Program-made: the position numbers and the translations under genes | Source of the DNA: Flavisolibacter longurius | GTDB taxonomy: Bacteria > Bacteroidota > Bacteroidia > Chitinophagales > Chitinophagaceae | Direction: 5' to 3' | DNA: 64,000 nucleotides | NCBI GenBank assembly: GCA_014163555.1 | Contig: JACJGO010000011.1 | Coordinates: forward strand, 1 to 64,000 | The notes under the pieces: model-generated | Database searches by the model: none | Told to the model about the DNA's origin: nothing | Seen by the model: the letters and a program-made list of their open reading frames with translations, nothing else | Shown here: positions 53,623 to 61,826 of the stretch, piece after piece | Numbering within the stretch: the stretch's first letter is position 1 | How the letters are laid out: each line of letters begins with the position of its first letter

Positions 53623-56600
53623 CTACCTCAACTCCTCATCCAATTTCAATCCCAACTGGCTGGCAGCTTCTTTTGCATTTTTATATTGCTGCTTGTTCTC
53701 GTCCAAAGGATTGCTTTCGGAAGATTTAATTCTGAACTGCACTTCGATGTCAATCTTATTGCCATTCATGGCAAAGGGTGTAATGAAGTAATTGAATAAC
53801 TCATGATACCGCTCCAGCGGAACTTTACCGGAAATGATAATTTCCCGGAAGGCCCTAACAGCCGCCGGCTCTTCTTTACCACCGGGTTCGGGGGTAGGCT
53901 CCGACACACCGGAAGGCCGCTCCTCACCACCGCTTGGCAGCGTGGTGGGTTGTGCCGGCTGTGGTTGGGGTTTCAAAGATTTATCTACCAGCCAAAAAAG
54001 GCTCTCCGTTACTTCAAAAAAAGGAACGATTTCTTTCAGGTAATACTTCTCAAAGGTTACACCATCACCGGAAGCAATGCAGAATTGCCCTTCGTTGCAA
54101 AAACGTAATAGGCTTTTCGACACGGCTTCTTCACCGGTTATCATTGGCTTATCATCATAGCGGAGAAAGGCTTCGTAAACGTCCTTTGCTTTAATTGGTT
54201 GCTCCAGTGTCGGCAGGAGATTGTTATTGCGTAAAGTATTTAAGCCAACAGCATTCAGCAGCCATTCTTCTTCTTTTAGCGCATCAACGATATTGTTGTT
54301 TACCTGGCTGTCCAAACTGTCTTTAAACTGCTTCAGGATGATTTTCTCAACGCCATTTTTTACCGAATACTTTGCCAGAATAGAATAGGCCGTAACAATG
54401 GACACATCGGATTGGCGGGATGCTTCATCCATCCTGCGCTTGATGTCATCTTTCTGGTCTTTTTCTATTTGCCCGCCGTAGTCGAGCCCAATTTTTTGGC
54501 AGGCCAAAAACTCCCTTACATCGGAATGCAGCTTGCTGATGCCAATTTCTGAACACAACAGGAAGAGTATGGTGTTGCGGTAAATCCGTTCGCTGTTGCC
54601 TTTTTTAGTGGCCAGCTTTTCAATCACTGGTTTTGTTTTCCCATTGACTGTATCAGGGTTAGCAAGATACTTTGGGCTTAGAATTATCAGCGTAGGCTTT
54701 AGCTGCTCGGGGATGTCTGACAAAGGGTCAATCAGCACGTTAAAGCTGTGCATGAACCTTTCCTTTTCTTTTATCCTCCGGATTACTTCGGCTTCAATAT
54801 CAGGCACCTGAATGTCAGATTTTGCCTGATTAATCAGGATATTGATATTGGGCTTGGTGTGAAACCAATACCGTTTTCCTGCACCGCCTGTCTGTGCATA
54901 GTACAGGTAATAAGCCGAGCTTTCTAATTCGTCTAATGCACCATTAATGCTATTGTGATTGAAACCATCGGGCACCAGCAAATGGAGCTTAATGTCGGGT
55001 ATTGACAATCCTTTGTTGGCGCCATCGCTGCCAAAAGAGTTCATCAGAATAACGGTAGCTATGGATTGGGTTAAGTACCATTGCCCGTATTCCCTTTTAT
55101 TGCTATCTACTTTGAAGGCATTGGACGAGGAGCCGGAAACGTCGGCAGATATAACAGCATCGTAACCGTTTCCATACAGCCTTTTCAATTGGCCGGTCAG
55201 CGCATCTAAATTGGAAAGATTAATGTGACCCGAATGAATGAGCAGATTAGGACCTGTCAGCGATTGTTGCCGTTTCCAAAGGTCGCTTACGATAGCTGCC
55301 AGTAGGCGTAAAACACCTCTGGTTCTTTGAAAGTCGTGGTGACTTGCCCAGCGTACTTTAAAGATGTCTATCAGCTCGGGATGGAAAGGGTACGATTTAA
55401 TAATCTTTTGCTTGTATTCCGTTTTGTTGGCATTGCCCGGAAGCTCCGTCCACAACTGCTGGTACAGTTCCAGGTATTTTGATGCAGTGGCTTCCAGTAC
55501 GTTTTCATCACCCACTTCTTCAAACAACCTCCGGCGGATTACTTCATAAATCTCTTCGTCTGCCACGGGCTGTGTATCGGCACCCACACGGCTTACTCTT
55601 TTTTGCAGACTGTTTAGGATTGCCTGTGCTTCTGGTGTATTGCCCACTTCCTGCGGACTGGCCGGCAGCGTAATTAGGGCTACACAATTGTTGGTGCCTG
55701 CTACCGCTTCGGTCAGCTCCTGCATAAAAGAAATGGTTTGGTCGGCTAAGCTGCTATTGCCCACCTTTCTGCCCGATGCCTTCACGCAATAATCTGCCAA
55801 CTCGTCTATGAGTATCAGGGCCGGTTTGCACTGCTCCAATACTTTTTTAAACAATCCTGCCGGTGCGATTAATTGCTCGTCGTTCTTTCTAATGATTTCA
55901 TAAGCGGCCACACCTCCTAACTGGTAAGCCAATTCACCCCAAATGGTTTGAATTAAAATGCCTTCTTTGGTGGTTCTGCCGTTTGCAGCATCGTTGGTGG
56001 TGTTGGTAAACACGGCAATGTTAGCAGTGTCAAATTCGGGTAGTCCGGTGTATTGCACTAAAGCGGCAGCTTTGGTTGTTTGCTCTATGCTACGACCCCG
56101 CTTGCACACATGATAGAGCGAAATCAGCGTATGGGTTTTACCGCCACCAAAGCCAGTTTGCAGCGAAATGACCCGGTTCTCTGCATCTTCTTTGCCATTA
56201 AGACCTTTTATCACAGTACGGGCAACATTTTTCAATCCTGTGGTAAAAAAGGTTTTTTCAAAAAACGCATCGGCATTGTTATAAATTTCCGGCCCGGTAT
56301 TCAGGGCAACATCGGCCAGGTTGGCGGCAAATACACTTTCATCAAGCCGTCCCTGCTTTATATCAAAATGCGGAGTTACCACCTGAAACCAGGGCTGTAA
56401 TCTGCCTGAATGCTGCGGTTTTGCTTCTACTACGTGTGGAACTGCTTCGGCGGGTTTAGCATCCTGCAGACGGGTTAGTTCGGCTTCCAGGTCAGGCATT
56501 TTAATCAACCGGGCAATGGTTTTCATGTGTATCCATGCCTTTGTTGCTTCATCGGCTTCCAGGTTGTCGTAATGCGCCACTACGTTTCTCACCTCCGTAA

Positions 56601-56904
56601 TTTCGCCCAGCCAATTGGGTAAATCATTTGCTTTTTTTCCAAAGTCGGCTTTCAACAAGTCTTTGTTTACAATAGAAAATGATTTGAAATGTTTATAATC
56701 TATCATTTCTACCGGCTCTCTGCCACTTCGCAGGCCCTCGTTCCAATACCGCTGCTGGTCGTAATTAAGACATTTGAAAAATTCAGCCGGCCATTGGTCG
56801 CCTGATTTTTGCATCAGTAGCGAGGCTACATAAGGGCGAAAGCCTTCGATAAAAAGAGAGAGTGCTTTGGATAAATTATCACGTTGTTGTTGGTTGATTT
56901 CCAT
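53623..56904 (-). CDS. DUF499 AAA-type ATPase with N-terminal Swt1/HEPN-like domain
   Basis: A 1093-residue protein. Residues about 1-135 form an Swt1-type HEPN-like helical domain with the motif EVRNVVAHYDN, an R-x4-H pair (Arg106, His111) as in HEPN nucleases. The DUF499 ATPase core follows: Walker A GFGGGKTH at 251-258 and Walker B ALILIDELADY at about 362-372. Residues about 960-1010 are a Pro-rich linker, and the C-terminal domain is small. DUF499 proteins occur beside DUF1156 methyltransferases in predicted restriction-like defence loci. The start lies 20 bases after the methyltransferase stop. Confidence 0.88.
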   Translation of the reverse strand: MEINQQQRDNLSKALSLFIEGFRPYVASLLMQKSGDQWPAEFFKCLNYDQQRYWNEGLRSGREPVEMIDYKHFKSFSIVNKDLLKADFGKKANDLPNWLGEITEVRNVVAHYDNLEADEATKAWIHMKTIARLIKMPDLEAELTRLQDAKPAEAVPHVVEAKPQHSGRLQPWFQVVTPHFDIKQGRLDESVFAANLADVALNTGPEIYNNADAFFEKTFFTTGLKNVARTVIKGLNGKEDAENRVISLQTGFGGGKTHTLISLYHVCKRGRSIEQTTKAAALVQYTGLPEFDTANIAVFTNTTNDAANGRTTKEGILIQTIWGELAYQLGGVAAYEIIRKNDEQLIAPAGLFKKVLEQCKPALILIDELADYCVKASGRKVGNSSLADQTISFMQELTEAVAGTNNCVALITLPASPQEVGNTPEAQAILNSLQKRVSRVGADTQPVADEEIYEVIRRRLFEEVGDENVLEATASKYLELYQQLWTELPGNANKTEYKQKIIKSYPFHPELIDIFKVRWASHHDFQRTRGVLRLLAAIVSDLWKRQQSLTGPNLLIHSGHINLSNLDALTGQLKRLYGNGYDAVISADVSGSSSNAFKVDSNKREYGQWYLTQSIATVILMNSFGSDGANKGLSIPDIKLHLLVPDGFNHNSINGALDELESSAYYLYYAQTGGAGKRYWFHTKPNINILINQAKSDIQVPDIEAEVIRRIKEKERFMHSFNVLIDPLSDIPEQLKPTLIILSPKYLANPDTVNGKTKPVIEKLATKKGNSERIYRNTILFLLCSEIGISKLHSDVREFLACQKIGLDYGGQIEKDQKDDIKRRMDEASRQSDVSIVTAYSILAKYSVKNGVEKIILKQFKDSLDSQVNNNIVDALKEEEWLLNAVGLNTLRNNNLLPTLEQPIKAKDVYEAFLRYDDKPMITGEEAVSKSLLRFCNEGQFCIASGDGVTFEKYYLKEIVPFFEVTESLFWLVDKSLKPQPQPAQPTTLPSGGEERPSGVSEPTPEPGGKEEPAAVRAFREIIISGKVPLERYHELFNYFITPFAMNGNKIDIEVQFRIKSSESNPLDENKQQYKNAKEAASQLGLKLDEELR

Positions 56905-56924
56905 ACAAGCCAGAAAAAAGAAGG

Positions 56925-59900
56925 TTATTGATTAAACAGTGCTGTCTGCTCTGCTTTTGGTAATTCGGTGGTTTTGCTTTCCCTGATTAAGCTTTCTTTA
57001 TTGGTCAGCAGGCCAATGGCTGCTTTGTGCTCATCGCTGCCGGCGGGTAATATTTCTGCCAGCGAGGTAAGCACCCGCCAAAAGCTGCTTTCGGGAGAAG
57101 CGGCTTTTTTGGCAATGTACTGCAGCAGGAGATTGCGCTTGGTGCCCTGAAACAGTAGCATGGCCTTGTGTACCTGGTCTATCAAAAAGCTGTCGGGCTT
57201 TTCGCCGAGGTTCTTATTCAGTTTCAGTCGTTCTTCTGCCGTGCCTAAGGTTTGCTTGTTGCCGTTTTTTATTAGGATATGTTCTGTAAACAGTTGCGCC
57301 ACGTTGATGCTTAACCCTACCCGGCTTAATTTGGCGGCATCATCAAAATCGCTTTCAGCAAAACCATATAGTTGAAGCCAACCTATGTAAAACTTGGTAA
57401 AGTCGTCGCCATCAAAACCCTTCAGTAATGCATCAAAGGCGCTTTCCCTTGCCATCTTTAGCAATTCGGCTACGGTCACTTCGCTGCCATCGCCTTTTTC
57501 CACTTTTTCGTACTTGCCAAACTCACTGACTGCCTGACCGAAACAAGCGGTTAACAAGTCGGCACCTCGGAAACCAAGTTTATAAAGCTCTTCAACTTCT
57601 TTTACTACCGTTTTTTCAATGGCTTTCTTGACTTCCTTAAAATCACCCAAACTACTTCTTTCAGATGGCCTACAAGCAACTGTGACAGAGGATGATAAAA
57701 AAGATTTGTTTTGTTTCAAACCACCTTTCTTTTCAGTATCTATTGCCCAACTACCGGTAATATTCATTCTTGCTCCTAAAATGGAATTGCAGAGGGTTGT
57801 CCATGCTTCGGTGCTTTGATGAGCAAACATGATGCTTACTATGTCTTTTGTTTGATATTCTATAGCATCAAAAATTTGCAACAACTTTTTCTCAAAATGC
57901 TGTTTTGCTCTTTCCTTACTTCCTCCATGGTGATGTTTCAATGCTGTACACTCTTCGCTTTTCGGAGTTTGTGGAGTTGCGAAATTTAAAGGGTATTCTC
58001 TACCTAAAGTTTTTTTAAGCCATACATAATAAAAGTCAGAAAGGTCAGCATATGCCATTGCATCGTAATAAGGAGGGTCTGTGATAACGGCATCAATACT
58101 CTTGTTTTGGAACTGATTTTTTTCACCGCTGGTTGAATTATAAACTTTGGAATGATTAAATAAAAATCCCTCGGAATTGATATATCTTACAATCCATGAA
58201 ATTTGTTCTAATCGAAATACGTTGACTTCTGGATAATCAAAAACCATAGGAATGGCTTGCCTTCCAAACAAATCAACAACTTTCTCGCCTCCTAAATCAA
58301 TTAAGCCGAAACTTGTAAGACGAGATGCCATTCTATTTATCCATATACCTAAATATGTTTGAAGTGCCAATTTATAATCAGTAGTCAAAAACTTTACATC
58401 GGATAGTACCTGGATAGTTTTTTCAACAAGCATGTTTAAAGCAACCAATTGTCTATCTGAAAAAAGTTGTCCCCATTCAGTGATACCCCAACCAAATGTA
58501 TCGCCCCCAGCAGAGTTACGTTGCATCTTTTCTCTTGGGCGGTCGCTGACTTTAACTCTATTAAGAACTTCTAAATCCTTGTCTGTCGGCAAACGGTATT
58601 CTTTACCTTTTTTTCCTTCATATATGACAGCTAACATTCTTTCGCCTAAGCCTCCAGTAATGTTTTGTTCTTTTATTTGTTTTACATCAGTGAGATTTTG
58701 ACAAACAGGGCATTTCAGATTGCCGCTACTGTTCCACCCTTCAAGTTTCTTTTCATCATATTTTCCCTGTCTTATTTCAAATTCTATTCTTTTTCCACGA
58801 ATTAGCGGATTTAAGTAGACCTGTTTTGACTTTGTATTTGCAAGGTAAAAGCCTCTCAAGAGCGGGACTTCAGCTTTACAACTTGGATTGTTGCAAATCC
58901 CAACTCTCGCCCAGTAATACGCTAAAGGTTCATTGCCGTTATCATCCGAAGGATAATATTTACCTATTTCTTTCTTTGCGAAGGACAAGACTTGGTTTGC
59001 ATAATATTCAAAGTCAAAAGAAAGCTGGTTCTCAATTCTAACAGCGATTACTTCACCGTTTGAGACGATGTGATTGCTTAGAGGTAATTGCATCAACACC
59101 TGTTTACCATATCGGGAAACAAATTCGTCCTTGCTGTAGATGATAGGCTTGCCATACTTCTGCGGAAATTCTATACTTCCTTTTTGTATGATATGGGCAA
59201 CCGGGTTGATGTCGTTGCCAAACGTCCGGCAGCCCAATCGTGCTGCTTCCAGCGGTATGGCACCGCCACCAGCAAAGGGGTCAAACACCTTTGGCATTTT
59301 GGCTAAAAATGCTTCAATGGCTCTTTCTAAGTTGTCCGTTTTCTCCTTAACCGTTTCAGTATGAAGGTGCCGGTCAACAATGCTATACAGTTCTTCTTCG
59401 GCCCTTTTCATGGCGTTGTAATGAACATCAAAATCGGCCAGCAAGGCTTTTGCTGTTGCGGTATTATCGGCAGCACTGTTGTAGGCTACCCAAATCAGCT
59501 GGCGGGCTTTGTTGATGATGATTTCGTTGTTCTTACTATCCCATTTAATCAGGCTAAAGTCGCTAAGCTGGTTTGCCGCACCTGGCTTCGGTTTTTGGTG
59601 AAGCAGGTGTTGCTGCATTTCTTCGGTAAACTTGCCAATGAACATTTGCAGGCGGTTCCGGAAGTTAACCTCCATTGGGTCGTACACGGATGTCCACGGA
59701 ATATCCAGGTAAGGTTTGTAAGGGTCACCTGGATTGTTCTCTTGGCCTAAAAGTAGATGGATAGCGTCTTTAAAAGCCTGTGGGCAATGTTCATCCAGCG
59801 GGTCGGGCACCAGGGAGGCAAACACCACTGCCCGGCATACCGGCAGGGGACGGCGTGCCCACCACTTATGCAAAGAGGATATATGACCATGTTGAATACG

Positions 59901-59975
59901 GTCGTCTCTAACGCACTCTGCCGATATTTCCTTAATCGGCATGGCTACTTCAATTAGCTTTTTTGGTTGGCTCAT
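56925..59975 (-). CDS. DUF1156 DNA methyltransferase with zinc ribbon
   Basis: A 1016-residue protein. The N-terminus (KKLIEVAMPIKEISAECVRD, then LHKWWARRPLPVCRAV) is the DUF1156 signature. SAM motif I is FDPFAGGGAIPLEA (about 231-244) and the catalytic motif is TDPPYYDAM (about 632-640), as in N6-adenine or N4-cytosine methyltransferases. Between them are two CxxC-type pairs (near residues 361-366 and 422-425) that can form a zinc ribbon. It presumably protects host DNA while the helicase and ATPase act on foreign DNA. The start overlaps the upstream stop by four bases (ATGA). Confidence 0.9.
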   Translation of the reverse strand: MSQPKKLIEVAMPIKEISAECVRDDRIQHGHISSLHKWWARRPLPVCRAVVFASLVPDPLDEHCPQAFKDAIHLLLGQENNPGDPYKPYLDIPWTSVYDPMEVNFRNRLQMFIGKFTEEMQQHLLHQKPKPGAANQLSDFSLIKWDSKNNEIIINKARQLIWVAYNSAADNTATAKALLADFDVHYNAMKRAEEELYSIVDRHLHTETVKEKTDNLERAIEAFLAKMPKVFDPFAGGGAIPLEAARLGCRTFGNDINPVAHIIQKGSIEFPQKYGKPIIYSKDEFVSRYGKQVLMQLPLSNHIVSNGEVIAVRIENQLSFDFEYYANQVLSFAKKEIGKYYPSDDNGNEPLAYYWARVGICNNPSCKAEVPLLRGFYLANTKSKQVYLNPLIRGKRIEFEIRQGKYDEKKLEGWNSSGNLKCPVCQNLTDVKQIKEQNITGGLGERMLAVIYEGKKGKEYRLPTDKDLEVLNRVKVSDRPREKMQRNSAGGDTFGWGITEWGQLFSDRQLVALNMLVEKTIQVLSDVKFLTTDYKLALQTYLGIWINRMASRLTSFGLIDLGGEKVVDLFGRQAIPMVFDYPEVNVFRLEQISWIVRYINSEGFLFNHSKVYNSTSGEKNQFQNKSIDAVITDPPYYDAMAYADLSDFYYVWLKKTLGREYPLNFATPQTPKSEECTALKHHHGGSKERAKQHFEKKLLQIFDAIEYQTKDIVSIMFAHQSTEAWTTLCNSILGARMNITGSWAIDTEKKGGLKQNKSFLSSSVTVACRPSERSSLGDFKEVKKAIEKTVVKEVEELYKLGFRGADLLTACFGQAVSEFGKYEKVEKGDGSEVTVAELLKMARESAFDALLKGFDGDDFTKFYIGWLQLYGFAESDFDDAAKLSRVGLSINVAQLFTEHILIKNGNKQTLGTAEERLKLNKNLGEKPDSFLIDQVHKAMLLFQGTKRNLLLQYIAKKAASPESSFWRVLTSLAEILPAGSDEHKAAIGLLTNKESLIRESKTTELPKAEQTALFNQ

Positions 59976-60799
59976 TCGGTATCTTTTATTCCTTTTATTG
60001 TTTCCAAAACCAGTTTGAACTTCAGCACTATGTCATCGTTTCTTTCCCGCACCCCAAACATCCCGTTTATCTCCTCTTCATTAAATCCTCTTAACTGGTG
60101 TTGTAGTATATTAATTACTTTTTCTTTCAACGTGTCATTCTTATTTAAAATGGGTTTCATATGCCTGCCCAGCATTCTTGCAGCGGCAATCTGCAGGTCA
60201 AAATCTCCCTCCAGCAGGTCGTCATAATTGCCACTAAACAACACCTCCCCTGCTATTTCACCATAATGCTTTACTAAAAAGTAATAGTCATCCAGGTCTT
60301 TTGCCCGGCGGTCCGGCTTTTCATCATAGGCAATCAGCTTCATTACACATAACCCCGGCAAGGTGACAACTTTGAAGCTGCCTTCTATTACCACCGCTTC
60401 TTCTGTTACTTCTTTACAGCCATATACCGATAGCTCGGTGGTTGGATTTTCTAAAACCACCTCACCATCTCTTTCAATACCTCCAAACGGTATCAGGTCT
60501 ACCGTTCCTCCAAAATAAAACCGGTAAGGTTCTTTATTATCTCTTTCAAACCCTTCCTCATTTACCAGGTATTGCGTAAGCGTATTCCAAGTTTCCCGGT
60601 CTTTTATATACACACAGTAATCAATATCCCGTGTGGTTCGTTTGTCTAATGACAAGTGATTGGTCCAAACATCACGGGATTGTGCGCCAATTAAATAATA
60701 GTCTATATCAAATTTCATAAAGGCCCGTTCCAGCGCATCGAAGATGCCTTTATATACTTCTTTTACTTCGTCAAAATTGGTTTTGTAAATATTGCTCAT
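59972..60799 (-). CDS. AbiEii-like nucleotidyltransferase (toxin of a type IV-like pair)
   Basis: A 275-residue protein with a nucleotidyltransferase fold. The catalytic acids are visible: Asp58 and Asp60 in TTRDIDYCV, and Asp101 in GTVDLIPFG. The GS-like loop reads LIGAQSRDVW. The middle region resembles AbiEii proteins, which cooperate with an AbiEi partner in abortive infection. Its start lies inside the AbiEi-like gene (29-base overlap) and its stop overlaps the methyltransferase start by four bases. Both overlaps indicate coupled translation. Confidence 0.82.
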   Translation of the reverse strand: MSNIYKTNFDEVKEVYKGIFDALERAFMKFDIDYYLIGAQSRDVWTNHLSLDKRTTRDIDYCVYIKDRETWNTLTQYLVNEEGFERDNKEPYRFYFGGTVDLIPFGGIERDGEVVLENPTTELSVYGCKEVTEEAVVIEGSFKVVTLPGLCVMKLIAYDEKPDRRAKDLDDYYFLVKHYGEIAGEVLFSGNYDDLLEGDFDLQIAAARMLGRHMKPILNKNDTLKEKVINILQHQLRGFNEEEINGMFGVRERNDDIVLKFKLVLETIKGIKDTE

Positions 60800-61775
60800 A
60801 TAGTTTTTGCGCTGTTTCCATACACCTGCGGTCGGCTGTGTTCATCAAATCGGTATAGGCCAACAAGGGAGGCACTACATTATCATTTACCTCATCGTAG
60901 TGCCAGAATTTTTTAAACACCTTGATATTTCCATTGTCATCTGGCACCATCCGGTAGTTTTTAATCAGGTCGGCCCTTGTTTCAATTGTGTACAAGGTTA
61001 ATTCAGCCGGCTTCAGGTATTCTGTAAATATGTCTCCTGCCGGTTCGCCGCCCCACCAGGTTTTACCATTTTTCAGTGGCAGGCTTTTCCACTTTCCAAA
61101 ATCTTCTTCTTTCAAAAAGCGGAAGGTGCCTACTTGTAAGGTTGGCTTTAGACGTTCAGCATAGGCTGCCATCCATTTTTCTAACAATCCTTTTTTATTG
61201 TGCAGCTTCCATTGGTCTTTGGTCAGCTTTATCAAAAAATCTTGCTCTTTAAGGCCGGTTATCACATAGTTGATGTTGCCGAGAGCAACCTCTGTCAACT
61301 GGGCAATTTCCCGGTAGGGCATATTCAAAAATTCTTCGTTCAGCAAAAAGTGAAAAATCACTTTCAAGCCAGTCTTGGTAAAAGCCCTGTTCACTTTCTC
61401 CACCTTAGTTGGCAAAGGCTTTTGTACATCTAACCAAAGAAGCAAGTCGGGTTGCTTTAGGTAAATGTTGCCGTTCGTTTCGAGGTAAGCCACACCCTTT
61501 TCACGTAAATCCTCCTTTACTTTTGGAAAAATATGATTTGCCACAATCAGGAGTGGGTTGAACCTTTCAGCCATTTTAAATAGCTCCGGCAGTTGATAAT
61601 TGCGCACCTCTTTCTTTATTTCTGTAATCAGCTTGATAGTATTGCCGTTAATTTTCAACTCTACCTGTCCATCCATTTCTTTTGGTCCTGCGGCTGTCCA
61701 TTTGCCTTTAATTCCAGCATTCCTTTCCAGATTTTCAAGAGCAATATGTATGGCTTCAGCTTCTTGCATGTTCAT
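60771..61775 (-). CDS. AbiEi-like antitoxin/transcriptional regulator
   Basis: A 334-residue protein from the ATG at 61775 (MNMQEAEAIHIALENLERN). The N-terminal half contains a restriction-endonuclease-like alpha/beta stretch (VELKINGNTIKLITEIKKEV), then a winged-helix-like segment (about 150-205: NMPYREIAQLTEVALGNINY). It matches the AbiEi family antitoxin type seen in Bacteroidota. A TTG 10 codons upstream is open but lies in a GTGAAC repeat word. It lies between the helicase and the nucleotidyltransferase genes. Confidence 0.78.
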   Translation of the reverse strand: MNMQEAEAIHIALENLERNAGIKGKWTAAGPKEMDGQVELKINGNTIKLITEIKKEVRNYQLPELFKMAERFNPLLIVANHIFPKVKEDLREKGVAYLETNGNIYLKQPDLLLWLDVQKPLPTKVEKVNRAFTKTGLKVIFHFLLNEEFLNMPYREIAQLTEVALGNINYVITGLKEQDFLIKLTKDQWKLHNKKGLLEKWMAAYAERLKPTLQVGTFRFLKEEDFGKWKSLPLKNGKTWWGGEPAGDIFTEYLKPAELTLYTIETRADLIKNYRMVPDDNGNIKVFKKFWHYDEVNDNVVPPLLAYTDLMNTADRRCMETAQKLYEQYLQNQF

Positions 61776-61797
61776 TAATTTTTGATGTACACGAAAC

Positions 61798-61820
61798 GTG
61801 AACAATGAAAATTTGTGAAC
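61798..61820. repeat. two GTGAAC repeat words between helicase and AbiEi-like genes
   Basis: CGTGAAC and TTGTGAAC occur within a 40-base gap. The word is the one seen in the arrays at 20197-20267 and 43150-43180. Only two degenerate units are present. Confidence 0.4.
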
Positions 61821-61826
61821 ACAAAC

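Noticed and set aside
61776-61805. TTG-initiated extension of the AbiEi-like protein
   Set aside because: It is encoded by GTGAAC-type repeat sequence and an ATG follows 10 codons later.
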